This document shows positions 42,201-50,289 of a stretch of 64,000 nucleotides of DNA, in pieces. Within the stretch, counting starts at the first letter, position 1; every line of letters begins with the position of its first letter. The notes under the pieces were generated by a model that saw only the letters and a list, made by a program, of their open reading frames with translations, searched no databases and was not told the origin of the DNA. Origin of the DNA: Schistosoma haematobium (lineage: Eukaryota; Platyhelminthes; Trematoda; Strigeidida; Schistosomatidae); assembly GCF_000699445.3 (NCBI RefSeq), contig NC_067197.1, positions 11,166,152 through 11,230,151 of the forward strand, given 5' to 3'. The position numbers were made by a program, and so were the translations under genes.

Positions 42201-45200
42201 AATGGTGCAGGTGCATCCACTCTTTGTGTTCTCCCAAATTCTAATCTAAATTCTTCATGTCCCTTTTCTTCCCCTTCCAAATTCATTTCACTGGATTATA
42301 CTCCTTGAGTAACTTTTTCGAACCCTGATGTATTCGATTACTGCTTATACGCTTACTAACTCTACCACTACGGGATTTGAATCGACAACTGCATCTCTGT
42401 GCTGATGTGGTGTGGCGACTCAAACTGATGTACGTACATACGAAGTTCTACGTTGTTACTGACTGACCGACTAAACTTGACCATTCTATAGACGTTTTAT
42501 TCTCTCTTGTTTTTTCATGTTCACATTGAAGGTTATGTTGTACAGGCTGGACTTCGACGATCCAACAAACTACAAGGTTTTCGTATTTTAGTGCAATCAT
42601 CTTATCATCCTAATAAAATTGATAAATGTATCGAAGAATTTCTACTTACTGTAAATGTGAGTGTTACTGATTGTTTTCCTTCCATCAAACTATATACGTA
42701 AAGGATTGTTGTCTGTTCTGTTCTGTTCCGTCCTGTCATTTATGCTCTCATACAATGTATATGCCTCCAATATGATGGCTTGTACTTACGTACAGACTCC
42801 TTGATACATGCTATTCACTTTTCCTTACATATTGGTATTTTAGAAACTGTTAGAAGATATGTCTGACGAAGAATTTAATGTTCATGTGCGATCCCTCATG
42901 ACACATTTACTGGAAAAACCGAAAGGTATGCAAGATCGATTTGGGCGTTTATGGTCTGAAATTGCTTGTGGACATTATAATTTCAAACGAAGTAAGTTTA
43001 TTAATTTTTAATGCAAACATATTTAGATCTAAACAACAATCTCGCTGAATACTTTTTTCATTAGTATTAACAATGGTATCGACCCACCAATACAATTCTA
43101 ATGAATGAACATAGATATTTTATGATAGGGTTATTAATATCCGTGATACGACTAATAAAATTACCGTCATATAGTGAACAAATATTTGAACATATGAAGT
43201 ATGTCAAAACTGGAAAAAAACGGTACCTCTTTAGTTGACTTACACTGATTTTCTATAAGTACAAAGTAATTTTAGAAATTATTGATTGGCTAAGTTTGTT
43301 TATTTTTCACACGTTTTGACCTCCTTCATAAGTTGAAATATTTGTTCTGCATAATGAGATTGTAGATCATCTACATATTCCATTAATCATATTGTATATA
43401 CTCTGAAGCCAACCAAAGTGACTGAAGCACATAGTATATATATATATATATATATTCGCTCAAATAAATCCTGAATCGGGATAGATTTCGATTCAGTGAA
43501 AGACAATTTTGTCCACTTATATATTTTGACCTAATTTACGCCAAGATGTTAATATTGAACATTTAAAAGTTTCAAAATAATGAAAGCAATTATTAATTCT
43601 CCAAATAATTTGTAAATATTTTATTTTAATTTCTTGACTTTGTTCTCAGATGTACATGCGGTTAGTGTATTGAAATCACTCAGAAAGAATAACATTATCA
43701 ATTTCTTTAAAGTATGTATAATTCAAGAAGAAAACTTAATTCACTAATACCTTTTCCTTGTAAATTTGATCAGTTTCGTCTGACTATTTGTAATGATAAA
43801 CAACAATTGCTTTATGAAATCGATTTAAAACAAGTATATTCATTTTAATCAATCTATTCCTAGTTGTCGTTTTTCTTGTTTTATTGAAGTTTCTGATCAT
43901 ATTTATGCTTGAATAAATATCAACTGAATTATCAGAAGGGGTTTTGTGGATGCCTGCTCAGTGGTCTAATAGTTAAGCGCTCGCGTACGAGACTGATAGG
44001 TCCTGGATTCGAATTTCGCCTGGGATGAGATCGTGGATGCGCACTGTTGAAGAGTTCCATACTAGGACGAAACGGCAGTCCAGTGCTTCCAGGTTTTCCA
44101 TGATGGTCTAGCCTAAATTAACTCATGATTTCAACTATTGAAATCAACTGAAATGATTGAATGTTATTGGATCAACATAAAATTACTTTATTTCATCGAG
44201 TTCATATCATTTAGTAAACAAATGAATAGTCTGGTGATTTGATAGTTAAATAGTAATGTAATAGTTGAGATCATGAGTAAATTGAAGTTAGACCACCATG
44301 GAAAACCTGGAAGCAATGGACGTCCGTTTCGTTCTATTGTGGTACTCAGCAGTGCACATCCATGATCCCGCCTCACGAGATTCGAACCCATTCGAACTCA
44401 TGATCTTAACTATTAAATTACTATAATATCCACAAAACCCCTTCTGATATTGGTCCAATAGTACCTAAATTTTAACTACAGATTTAAAAATTCAAATTTC
44501 GCCTCAATATACGTTGTTTTGAACTGTCACATAGTATTACTAAATTAAAAGGGGACAGGACTGTATAGTTTATGAAATAATAAAAGATATATGTCTATGT
44601 ATCATGACTGATTTACTAATCTTTAGAGTACTTCTTATTTACTGAAATACAATCAATTGAAAGTTTCATTGTAACTCATTTATAATTTAATTCTGAATAT
44701 AGGAGTATATTGATCCTTCATCATGTACAAGAAGAAAATTAGTAGTTCAAATAATATCAAGTGAGGAACATTTATGTGATTCAGGATTTAGTAATCATAG
44801 CAAGAAGGTTAGTAAAGTGCAAATTATATATATTTCCCTGTTTGAGACTATTATGTATTTGAGATATTTCAGTTTTTTTATTTTTTTTTATCAAATATAG
44901 TTTTTATGAAATTCATTAATAATGAGCTTTCAATTATTTGTCTTTTAAACTATTTGAGATGCACTTCTCATTTATAGGTAACGTAGAATCTAGCACAAAT
45001 TTGAATTTCCTTAGATTCCCAAATCCTATAACCAGAATGATCTAACAGGATAGTAATCTCGTTAGTCGAAGTAAACGTATCATTAATAATACAAAACATC
45101 TTTAAAAAAAAACAATGTTGGGTCTCTAGACGCAATAGGTGGCTTTGATGATTCCTTGAATAAGATGCTGTGAACATGTGTTATATACACTAACCGGTTA

Positions 45201-46607
45201 GCTTTCGGAGACGATAGACCATGTTTTCATAATCCTTATAAGATAATTCTCTATTAATTTTAGCACATATTGTACTAGCTTCGAGAATCTCAGCGCCATA
45301 TAGTCCATAGGTACACTTGTTTGTTGTATACGGACTCATTTTCAAAGTAAACCTCTTTTCATTCTTCCCGTCGTTTGTTTTCAGTTAAAACTTCAAATGC
45401 AGTAGATATTTGATAACTAGAAAGCGTATAGGAATTCAATACCCAATCGATTGAACACATGATGTTTCAAGAGGGTAGAGAATGGAGCCATAACGTAATT
45501 ACAACGAATTCAGTGGGTCACATAGGCCTTGAAATAAAAAGGATACTCCAAAACACTAAACGTCCTAATTAATAGTTGATGTCATCTTATAAACAGGGAT
45601 ATTGAATCATTCAGTTCGTGATTTCCAGAGCTATCAATCGGGCAAGTGATTAGTGGTAGTCTTACAGCCAAATTATTCAGTGATATTTTGTTCGTTTTGA
45701 CTGCAATGATAAAATTATGCATCACACATGGTCACTATTGATTGATTCATAATTGTGTAGCTACACATTACTCATATGTAGTACCGAATCACAGCACTAT
45801 TTTGTTGGTTAATTCAGTTGGTTAACGAAGCTCTCCACTAGATTTCGATTTATTGGCTGAGAAATAGGCGGCTCATCGTTTGCGGCTTGCTTGAATATCT
45901 GGGATACCTGTTCCTGTCATTTAGATATTTCAACAAGTTATCTGTCTCCTTTTTTGTTTTAACAGATCATTATGTTAATTAAATCAATAAACAATTCAGG
46001 TGCGTTTGTGAAAAGTGTACGACCTTTCACTGCGCAAGTTACAAAAATTTACAATCAGAAACATTGTGATGACTGGCAATATACATTGAAAAGAATAAAT
46101 ATTATTCAGACGTCGACTTGCAAAGTATTTATATCTAACTGGCGATCATTCAATATTTCTCGTCAATGTCGATCCAGAAATAAGAAACAGAAACTCGCTG
46201 AAATACTTTGTGCTGAGAATTCTATATTTTATCAAAAATATAATATTCAAAAGAGCTAATAATAATAGCATACAACTAAATTTAATGAAACAATTGCTCC
46301 TTTTCGCTGGGTTTGAGTCCTTTTCAGATAATCGAAAGTTGTACCAAAACCAGTCCTCATCTTAATCGATTGTATTTAAAATCAATGCGAACATTGGCCT
46401 TTTCTCAGTTTATACTTTACCATTTGTTGTTTATTATTTTTTGATTGTTATATAGATTAAAGCGAATCTCCAATGCTTTTTACTTTGATTTAGGTAGTCG
46501 TCTTAAAAAATCATACGGAATTGAAACGTTACTATCCGCTGAGTTCTTTAACAAAACCATTCATGATGTTCACTTCCAAATATGAAGGGATATCACTACG
46601 ATTTTAA
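15078..46607 (+). CDS. IDE: Insulin-degrading enzyme (insulysin), M16A metallopeptidase, complete 21-exon gene
   Basis: Zinc metalloprotease of the M16A family, which in animals degrades insulin, amyloid and other short peptides inside a closed two-half chamber, mainly in the cytosol. Exons: 15078-15249, 15288-15550, 17686-17923, 18854-18966, 20050-20139, 22310-22475, 22602-22693, 23428-23508, 23717-23820, 26014-26116, 29110-29318, 29898-30034, 30640-30861, 35556-35647, 37080-37191, 39263-39430, 42532-42656, 42844-42991, 43650-43711, 44703-44807, 46494-46607. All junctions are GT-AG and in phase, giving 971 residues (human about 1019). Zinc motif H71-F-C-E74-H75 lies in exon 2; the third ligand is E152 in the SEHEK motif of exon 3. 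Conserved blocks such as [36 protein letters not shown] and EQQLGYVV appear in family order. The start lies in the conserved N-terminal block. No mitochondrial leader is evident. Known: family chemistry. Inferred: exon borders, without cDNA. Confidence 0.93.
15250..15287 (+). other. 38-bp mini-intron 1 of IDE
   Basis: The intron starts gtatgt and ends attctag between Ile57 and Gly58. Removing it restores the family-typical NIGSLSDP junction. The same 38-bp intron is present in arm A and copy C. It is far shorter than the other introns of the gene (126 to 4694 bp). Very short first introns are known in schistosome genes. Confidence 0.88.
15288..15550 (+). CDS. IDE: IDE exon 2 with inverted zinc motif HFCEH (residues 58-145)
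   Basis: Holds the catalytic HxxEH motif (H71, E74, H75) followed by the family-typical [10 protein letters not shown] and [13 protein letters not shown]. It ends at ERE before the donor gttagt. The open frame runs on into the intron (SFNLV), but family homology resumes only at exon 3 ([10 protein letters not shown]), so the read-through is accidental. Confidence 0.92.
17686..17923 (+). CDS. IDE: IDE exon 3 with third zinc ligand (residues 146-224)
   Basis: Begins [15 protein letters not shown], matching the segment with the distal zinc ligand Glu (E152, counterpart of human E189), then LFQLERS, and ends LVILGR. The acceptor is attttag and the donor is gtacat after one base of the next codon. 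Confidence 0.93.
18854..18966 (+). CDS. IDE: IDE exon 4 (residues 225-262)
   Basis: [17 protein letters not shown] corresponds to the ESLDDL region after VLGR in IDE. The acceptor is tgttttcag and the donor is gtaaca. Copies lie at 3518-3630 (complement) and 61730-61842. Confidence 0.92.
20050..20139 (+). CDS. IDE: IDE exon 5 (residues 263-292)
   Basis: [13 protein letters not shown]...[11 protein letters not shown] matches the IDE segment ending in FPIPD. Acceptor tatcacag and donor gtaagt are both phase 0. Copies lie at 2347-2436 (complement) and 62911-63000. Confidence 0.9.
20985..21335. mobile_element. MITE-like element with imperfect terminal inverted repeats, intron 5
   Basis: About 50 bp starting gatttgagcagaatagc near 20994 recur in reverse complement at about 21270-21326 (gattcgagcagaatagcc read on the other strand), enclosing some 230 bp without coding sequence. 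The mirror copy lies at about 1150-1500 in arm A. No target-site duplication was identified. Confidence 0.45.
22310..22475 (+). CDS. IDE: IDE exon 6 (residues 293-347)
   Basis: [20 protein letters not shown] is the strongly conserved LIGHEGPGSLLS segment of the first M16 C-terminal domain. The acceptor is tttacag and the donor is gtgagt. A mirror copy lies at 11-176 in arm A. It was not found in copy C. Confidence 0.92.
22602..22693 (+). CDS. IDE: IDE exon 7 (residues 348-378)
   Basis: [18 protein letters not shown] then KKWVLDEIQ, matching the IDE helix LHMFQYIQKL and WVFQE. Acceptor ttttgtag, donor gtagga. Confidence 0.88.
23428..23508 (+). CDS. IDE: IDE exon 8 (residues 379-405)
   Basis: [19 protein letters not shown] matches the FRFKDKERP segment. 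Acceptor cttgtag, donor gtgagt, in phase with exons 7 and 9. At 81 nt it is one of the smallest exons here. Confidence 0.87.
23717..23820 (+). CDS. IDE: IDE exon 9 (residues 406-439)
   Basis: The peptide ends [17 protein letters not shown], equivalent to the LIEMVLDKLRPENVR segment. The first half is poorly conserved, so its 5' border rests on the tttctag acceptor and on phase. Confidence 0.82.
24205..24365 (+). mobile_element. Diverged tRNA-headed SINE with hammerhead remnant, intron 9
   Basis: A box-A-like stretch (aggtctagtggtctag) is followed by a ribozyme-like segment at 24295-24341 (gcactc...caggagtc...ggatgaaac...gtccagtg). The core CUGANGA has become UUCAGGA, so cleavage is unlikely. 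It is the most diverged of six such copies in this gene, on the sense strand. Confidence 0.55.
24757..25535 (-). mobile_element. Internally deleted RTE-type element, intron 9
   Basis: On the minus strand, a 5' leader shared with 39528-39665 and 51355-51490 runs into the endonuclease N-terminus (IGTWNV-like, with stops). It then jumps to the C-terminal end of the RT protein ([25 protein letters not shown]). The RT core is missing. The 3' end lies near 24757 in agtaagtaagtaagc. It is SR2-like in recognition only. Confidence 0.7.
26014..26116 (+). CDS. IDE: IDE exon 10 (residues 440-474)
   Basis: [11 protein letters not shown]...EEPWYHTKY matches VSKSFEGK and EEWYGTQY of IDE. Acceptor ttttacag, donor gtaagt. 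Confidence 0.88.
27593..28192. mobile_element. Candidate solo LTR, intron 10
   Basis: A 600-bp block starts tgtgacagcgg and ends tcgtccccaaca, i.e. with the TG...CA ends of an LTR, and has an internal AATAAA. It also holds a short internal duplication (tttaatcgatagttcat twice near 28039-28095). No matching target-site duplication was found and no gag or pol lies next to it, so this is tentative. Confidence 0.33.
28665..28683 (+). repeat. (CTT)n microsatellite, intron 10
   Basis: A run of about six CTT units within otherwise unrecognised intron sequence. Confidence 0.85.
29110..29318 (+). CDS. IDE: IDE exon 11 (residues 475-543)
   Basis: [15 protein letters not shown] and [16 protein letters not shown] match IDE blocks KNEFIPTNFEIL and KLWFKQDDKFFLPK of the middle domain. 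The acceptor is gctaaaag and the donor is gttagt in phase 2. Confidence 0.9.
29498..29685 (-). mobile_element. SINE with hammerhead ribozyme, intron 11 (antisense to IDE)
   Basis: On the minus strand a tRNA-like head with a clear B box (gggttcgaaccc at 29633-29644) precedes the ribozyme at 29574-29619: stem I GCACUG/CAGUGC, core CUGAAGA, stem II GUCC/GGAA with one mismatch, GAAA, and GUC before the cleavage point. SM-alpha-like. The core is intact. Confidence 0.8.
29574..29619 (-). ncRNA. Type I hammerhead ribozyme, core intact
   Basis: CUGAAGA and GAAAC are both present, with a 6-bp stem I and the GUC cleavage triplet followed by CAGUGC. Stem III is very short (ACGGCCGU), as is usual in schistosome ribozymes, which then work best as dimers. 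Predicted by eye only. Confidence 0.68.
29898..30034 (+). CDS. IDE: IDE exon 12 (residues 544-589)
   Basis: [20 protein letters not shown] matches the DPLHCNMAYLYLELL region. The donor gtatca at 30035 was chosen over gtatgt at 30043 because only the first keeps the frame open into exon 13 (GYTNRGFTHK). Confidence 0.86.
30640..30861 (+). CDS. IDE: IDE exon 13 (residues 590-663)
   Basis: [23 protein letters not shown] and [13 protein letters not shown] follow the IDE order YNDKQPILLKKI, KRFEIIKEA and PHQHAMYYLRLL. Acceptor tgttttcag, donor gtaagt. Confidence 0.9.
31460..32704 (-). mobile_element. RTE-type element, 5' part inverted (leader and endonuclease), intron 13
   Basis: On the minus strand: a leader (about 32704-32380), then 32371-31859 with the N-terminal region and start of the apurinic-type endonuclease ([22 protein letters not shown]). 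One in-frame stop follows, then 31759-31520 ([20 protein letters not shown]). A DFNAK motif survives near 31525 but out of frame. This is the 5' half of an RTE, joined tail to tail with the RT half at 32705. Confidence 0.75.
32705..33490 (+). mobile_element. RTE-type element, RT and C-terminal part in sense orientation, intron 13
   Basis: The frame starts abruptly at the [12 protein letters not shown] block of the RT, continues through EYADDS (the YADD box is kept, but a frameshift follows directly), [12 protein letters not shown] and the C-terminal RWLGHVL region, and breaks off near 33483 at RGLAIN. It is continuous in subfamily with the inverted half at 31460-32704. Confidence 0.75.
33500..33935 (-). 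mobile_element. Old degenerate RTE fragment, intron 13
   Basis: On the minus strand the order matches the RT middle part in the arm A element: near 33840 a segment equivalent to the LEYAND region, then the CKLLLQDW-like region, then sequence equivalent to the VYCTAVRS segment near 33520. Many indels and stops are present. Confidence 0.6.
34107..34120. repeat. (AT)n microsatellite, intron 13
   Basis: Seven AT units. Confidence 0.7.
34749..34915 (-). mobile_element. SINE with hammerhead ribozyme, intron 13 (antisense to IDE)
   Basis: Minus-strand SM-alpha-like element. The ribozyme lies at 34827-34872 and is followed by the family tail ending ctataatatccacaaaacc. The tRNA-like head is reduced and contains a run of ten C (plus strand, 34888 onward). 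Confidence 0.78.
34827..34872 (-). ncRNA. Type I hammerhead ribozyme, core and stem II intact
   Basis: Stem I GCACUG/CAGUGC, core CUGAGGA, stem II GUCC/GGAU fully paired with a G-U wobble, GAAA, and GUC before CAGUGC. It is the best conserved core and stem II of the six copies. Stem III (AUGCCGU region) is weaker than in the others. Confidence 0.68.
35556..35647 (+). CDS. IDE: IDE exon 14 (residues 664-694)
   Basis: [20 protein letters not shown] then [10 protein letters not shown], matching LHIEALLHGNITK. It follows a 4.7-kb intron filled with transposon remains. Acceptor gatcctag, donor gtaagc. Confidence 0.88.
37080..37191 (+). CDS. IDE: IDE exon 15 (residues 695-731)
   Basis: [20 protein letters not shown] matches HTKPLLPSQLVRYREVQLP. 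The open frame continues upstream, but phase and acceptor catctacag fix the start at 37080. The donor is gtaaac. Confidence 0.88.
38052..38225 (+). mobile_element. SINE with hammerhead ribozyme, intron 15 (sense)
   Basis: Head aggttaagcgcttgcgcac and gaaactgataggtcctgag resemble the tRNA-like part of the copy at 43952. The ribozyme region is 38128-38174, with core CUGAGGA and GAAAC, stem I CACUG/CAGUG, but stem II AACC against GGAC has two mismatches next to the core. Confidence 0.75.
38128..38174 (+). ncRNA. Hammerhead ribozyme with damaged stem II
   Basis: The core nucleotides are present and the predicted cut is after C38168. The two core-proximal pairs of stem II are lost, so activity is doubtful. 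Confidence 0.5.
39263..39430 (+). CDS. IDE: IDE exon 16 (residues 732-787)
   Basis: [20 protein letters not shown] and [13 protein letters not shown] match EIYYQTDMQSTSENM and CFNTLRTKEQLG. Acceptor tttatttag, donor gtgagg. Confidence 0.91.
39528..39665 (-). mobile_element. RTE 5' leader in inverted orientation, intron 16
   Basis: Matches the leader at 25380-25530 and 51355-51490 (plus-strand words tctggttagcg, gcccaaccctcctcc, gggctccagg). At 51.4 kb that leader precedes an endonuclease on the minus strand, so here too it points left, while the RT next to it points right. Confidence 0.6.
39666..41130 (+). mobile_element. RTE-type reverse transcriptase pseudogene (SR2-like), intron 16
   Basis: Collinear RT motifs broken by stops and shifts: [81 protein letters not shown] (FVDD box), [10 protein letters not shown], then [17 protein letters not shown] and MLVGGLCS at the C-terminus. 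The longest clean stretch is 40343-40729. Not functional. Confidence 0.83.
41987..42471 (+). mobile_element. RTE 3' fragment, intron 16
   Basis: Contains the same C-terminal and 3' sequences as 57103-57710 (gatgttcagtggtgtagg, ggcggccagaccaaaac) and ends ttactgactgaccgac at 42471, 60 bp before IDE exon 17. No clear target-site duplication. Confidence 0.78.
42532..42656 (+). CDS. IDE: IDE exon 17 (residues 788-829)
   Basis: [19 protein letters not shown] continues the EQLGYIV motif. The paired arginines fall in the C-terminal segment of IDE that faces the active site across the chamber. Acceptor cattgaag, donor gtgagt. Confidence 0.91.
42844..42991 (+). CDS. IDE: IDE exon 18 (residues 830-878)
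   Basis: [35 protein letters not shown] and HYNFKR match SIEDMTEEAFQKH, LDKPKKL, YWGEII and QYNFDR. Acceptor tattttag, donor gtaagt, intron 17 only 187 bp. Confidence 0.91.
43434..43454. repeat. (TA)n microsatellite, intron 18
   Basis: About ten TA units. Confidence 0.85.
43650..43711 (+). CDS. IDE: IDE exon 19 (residues 879-899)
   Basis: [15 protein letters not shown] matches YLKTLTKEDIIKFYK. At 62 nt it is the smallest exon. Acceptor gttctcag, donor gtatgt. Confidence 0.88.
44041..44086 (+). ncRNA. Hammerhead ribozyme remnant, core C3 mutated
   Basis: Stem I GCACUG/CAGUGC is perfect and GAAAC is kept, but the core reads UUGAAGA instead of CUGANGA. It belongs to the sense SINE with a good tRNA-like head: box A region gctcagtggtctaatag and B-box-like tggattcgaat (the G of the consensus GGTTCGA is altered). 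Probably inactive. Confidence 0.62.
44312..44355 (-). ncRNA. Hammerhead ribozyme remnant, core and stem II broken
   Basis: Minus strand: CUGAGUA followed by a shortened stem II, then GAAAC. A few bases are missing after the core. The upstream B-box-like word gggttcgaat is kept. Confidence 0.6.
44703..44807 (+). CDS. IDE: IDE exon 20 (residues 900-934)
   Basis: [16 protein letters not shown] matches the PRRHKVSVHVLAREM strand of the last domain. The acceptor is gaatatag and the donor is gttagt in phase 0. The tail (SGFSNHSKK) is shorter than the equivalent human loop, which explains part of the length difference. Confidence 0.84.
46494..46607 (+). CDS. IDE: IDE exon 21, terminal exon with stop (residues 935-971)
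   Basis: [20 protein letters not shown] matches the human C-terminal block [20 protein letters not shown], followed by [10 protein letters not shown] and TAA at 46605-46607. The acceptor is gatttag. A possible poly(A) signal AATAAA lies at about 47098. Confidence 0.87.
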   Translation, partial: VVVLKNHTELKRYYPLSSLTKPFMMFTSKYEGISLRF

Positions 46608-49044
46608 TCCGGTTACCTGGATTGCAGATTTAGAAATAGTCAATATACGCGTCACTTTTTGAGATTGCCAAAACGTGTCATTTTTCATGCACTAAACGCT
46701 TTTGATTTTTTAATGTCTTTATTTTTCTCTTTGGAAAAATTTGACACAAAGCATGTTTTATAAATCTTGCTTTCATAAGACAGAAAATATTTAATGATGT
46801 ATATGCTTTTCTACTACTTTTTGGTGCAGCTATTCATTTGACTGTTTCTTATACTTTTCCTTGTGAATTAACTCATTATTTCTGAATATATTTTGGTACC
46901 TCATCTCTGTAAAGTAACTGAAATTCTTCATGGTGATTTTCAATCATTATGATCTAAGATATTCTTTAAATACATTTATGAAATTACTAGCTATTTTTTA
47001 TTATATGTTCGTTGATATGTGATGACAAATGAATAGTTGGAGAAACTCCCGTTTTATTTCTTCATAAATTTTTTTTTCTTTTTTTAACTTCTGAATCAAT
47101 AAAAACTTGTAGCTTAATACCGTATATTTCAATGTTTTAAACTCTCGTCTTTGAGAACTTTTAACGTTAATGTGAATGTTTATGTATGTCACTACGGTTG
47201 GTCAAAGAAAAATATATATAATGAACATTTTTTCATGGACTTTCACCATACGTGTTAATTGTTGCGTTCAAAGTCTTAAGATTTACATTTTGGGAAGTGT
47301 GGAATAGGATAGATGTTACAGAAAGTATTGTCTATTTATTGCTGGTTCAGTGTTTTAGGAGTAAGTGTACTTGCTGAAAACATCAGGCTTTTACTATTTT
47401 TTATTTGGATCTACATAGGGAACTTATCACCACACGACCTTACAAGCATAAGTTTATATCTTCGTGCTTTGCATATTCGCAGAGCAACGTACATCGTGAT
47501 AATGAGTAATTATGAACTCGGTTTTGTGTCTCAACGTCGAAGCAAGCAATTATTAAGGATGAGAAATAGGTGTTCCATAAAATTATAAAAGTGGAATCTA
47601 TCCCACAATTTATTAATTCACTGAGCTTCGAAATGACAATAGTAGGTGCTATACATACTTATGACTAGAACAATAACCTAACCTGACTAGTAGTAGTAAT
47701 CAAAGAAGATAGCAGGTTGAAAACTTTCAACTGTTCACTAATATAATTGATTTATACTGCTACAGAGGTCATAAAATCCCAACAAAATGCTTTAACAGTT
47801 TGAACTTGCATATAGACTAGCATACTGTGCATTTAGCTAGATATTGTAGAGTGAACGGTATAGCTAGTTTAGGAATAATCTGAGTTTCATGCTCTCTGGC
47901 TTGTAGCAGTTTAATGAACTGGTTCTGCACCCTTGAGCTGGTAAAACCAGCATCTATTTCGAAAAGCTAAGTAGCCATATATTTGAGGGATCGTCAGTTA
48001 ATGCTTAAAGCATGCAAGATAAGAGTCGAATTTGAAAATCCTATCACATACGTGGCGATATGTAGTGTATATATTTCACCCCATGACTTGAAGCTGTTTG
48101 GAACGTTACTGCCAATTTCTCTTAGAGAAGCTTTTGTACTTAATTAACGAGGTCAGTTGTTCCCTCAATCTTTCAAACGCTACTGATCAGAAATGGAGTT
48201 ATTTGCACCTTGGGATCTGCATCTCGATGGTAGTAGAGAGTTCTAGGTTAAAATATGGCATAATTCTCATTTTAATTTCTCAGCAAACAGTTATTTAAGC
48301 TGAAGAGAAGAAGGACAATAGTAAAAGTGAGCCAACGGCTCAATAAACCTATAGAATGAACTTATCTGATAAGGTAATCAATAACAGTCGGCAATAACAC
48401 AAGCAAGGAATGAGACGAATTGATAATGGGAACTATAAGTTGATAGCGTTAGATTCCAGATGTCTTTTAAACAACACTGAGGGCAAACAATGAACGGTGT
48501 ACTTCCACTTAGAAGAAAAAAATTCTTCATTCAACAGAGCAAAATAGGTAATATAGAGAAGATGGTCTGACAGAGCTTCCACTTCTAAGCATTGGAATCT
48601 CTAGACTCTATGCAATTTGTTTAGCCATTTCTGACTAACTGCGAGTTTGACAAGAAATACAGATTTTCATGTAGGAAAATTGTGCAAAGTTTGGGTGATT
48701 ATGGAAAACGCTGATGGTTAGAGTGCGCTAGATAGTTAAGAGCAGAAGCAGTATCACATTTATTGCTGGTCAACAGTCATGCAGTAAGACTGTTCTTGAC
48801 GATTGTTTGTTAAACCGCGGTGTCACTGAGCCGTTAACACCTAAAAACTCTAAATACAGGCAGAATATTCAAACTGGCGAGTGCATGAGCACATTTTTTC
48901 ACTGTTGGGTGTTGGGTATATTTTTCTTCATATAACTAAAGAGTAATTTTGCGAAACCGTTAAACGTCTGTGAGCAAAGCCACTCTTGACGGTGAGACAC
49001 ACACCATCTGGTTAGCTGTGTAAGCATCAGTATCACAGATTCAA
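46608..49044. other. IDE 3' flank, no gene recognised
   Basis: AT-rich. It holds the likely IDE 3' UTR with AATAAA at about 47098. The 91-codon frame at 47313-47588 and others here show no family motif. No tRNA or repeat was recognised. Confidence 0.6.
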
Positions 49045-50020
49045 TGATCAATGTACATCGGGCCACCAAAGCATCCATTAGTATCGCAGTAGACAAATCG
49101 GACTCAGCAACATGAGTAGTTTTACCACAGTGAGTAAATAACACCGAAAAATCCTGTGCAGTCTCGAGATGAATATGAGAAATTGAATCGAGGTACAGCA
49201 CTTTCGGTAGAGAACTCCTACTTATCAATTGTGTTGTGCGGCATTCTCAAGGCTTTGTGGAAATTCACTCTGTTCACCGCCCGTAAACCTCCAAATAATT
49301 CTGTCGACTCATCTTCAAACAAGTTCTCGACACGACAATCTGGACAACTGAACAACGTCTCGCAATTTACTTCAGATATTCAACGTATTTCAGGAAAAAC
49401 AATGTAGTGGCAGACGCATTGTCTCGTATCACTTCCTTGAACGAGTTTCGACCTCCTTGAACTCGATCAGCTTCAAAAGCAAGACGATGCTCGTCAGCAC
49501 GGGGTACTCTCGACAACCCCAAAACTACCGATCGAACAGATGGCAACAGTTTATGAAATTGTGCTACGCAGCACGTCTTCCGATAAAGGTAGTTCGATCG
49601 TGGCAAAACACTATGGATGCCATTTCTTCAATTCGTTGCTCCAACTTCCTCTTCAACGTGTTCGAGTGACTATCAATTTCGAAGCAGAACGATTTTGCTG
49701 GCCTGCTATAAACAAGGACGTGAGGGAGTAAGCACATTCACGTGTGAGCTGCCAGAAATCTAAAGTGACTGGACACAACAAGTGTCAACTGGGATCTTTC
49801 GCGCCTACAAACTCTCGTTTAGACTATTTTCGCCTTGATTTGTCAAGACCCCTAACAAGTTCAAATAGACACTTTTATATCCTAACGTGTGTGGCAGCGC
49901 TTCAGGAGGTAACGAACGAGAATCGCAGGTCAAAAAGCCAAAACCGTGGTAGCACCACACTTTCTTCATTACGGTCTGGGACACTATCTGAAAGCCTGCT
50001 CAGCGTATTGCTTTAACAAG
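49045..50020 (+). mobile_element. Ty3/gypsy pol relic (RNase H to integrase)
   Basis: Collinear fragments of a gypsy-type polyprotein: YSTFGRELL of RNase H near 49192, SQFTSDIQRISGK and NVVADALSRI near 49360-49435, then the integrase zinc-binding and core region with ERFCWPAINKDVREWAH and CQKSKVTGHNK, up to YILTCV near 49890. Stops and frameshifts break it throughout and the integrase core ends early. No LTR was found next to it. Family recognised, subfamily (Saci or Boudicca type) not decided. Confidence 0.75.
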
Positions 50021-50289
50021 AAGCGAATTAATATATGGTTTACCATTTTTTGCCTGAAACATTTAAAGTCACTGACTTCTCGCCTTTACAGTTATAATTG
50101 ATTTAAACATCATCATATGTCCCTCTTTCCTCCTTTACAGGGATAAGATAGTTTTCACGACTTCGAGACGCATATACTACTCAAGTGATAATGTGTGTAA
50201 TATCTAGCATTTTTATGTGACTTAAGTGAATGAAAGCAAATAAAGTGAGCACATTTTATCTTGAGGACATAAATTAGTAGCAACATTTT

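Larger units (their letters stand above)
43931..44448. mobile_element. Composite of two opposed hammerhead SINEs bounded by a 21-bp inverted repeat, intron 19
   Basis: The block begins atcagaaggggttttgtgg (43931-43951) and ends with its exact reverse complement (44428-44448). Inside are a sense SINE (about 43952-44150) and an antisense SINE (about 44235-44392), followed by a sense-oriented SINE tail. See the two ribozyme entries. Confidence 0.75.

Noticed and set aside
45972..46259. 95-codon frame in intron 20 as an extra IDE exon
   Set aside because: No similarity to IDE. Exons 20 and 21 join in phase 0 without it and give the expected C-terminus.
48899..49228. 109-codon minus-strand frame at the left end of the gypsy relic
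   Set aside because: Shadow of the RNase H region, which is readable on the plus strand with stops.
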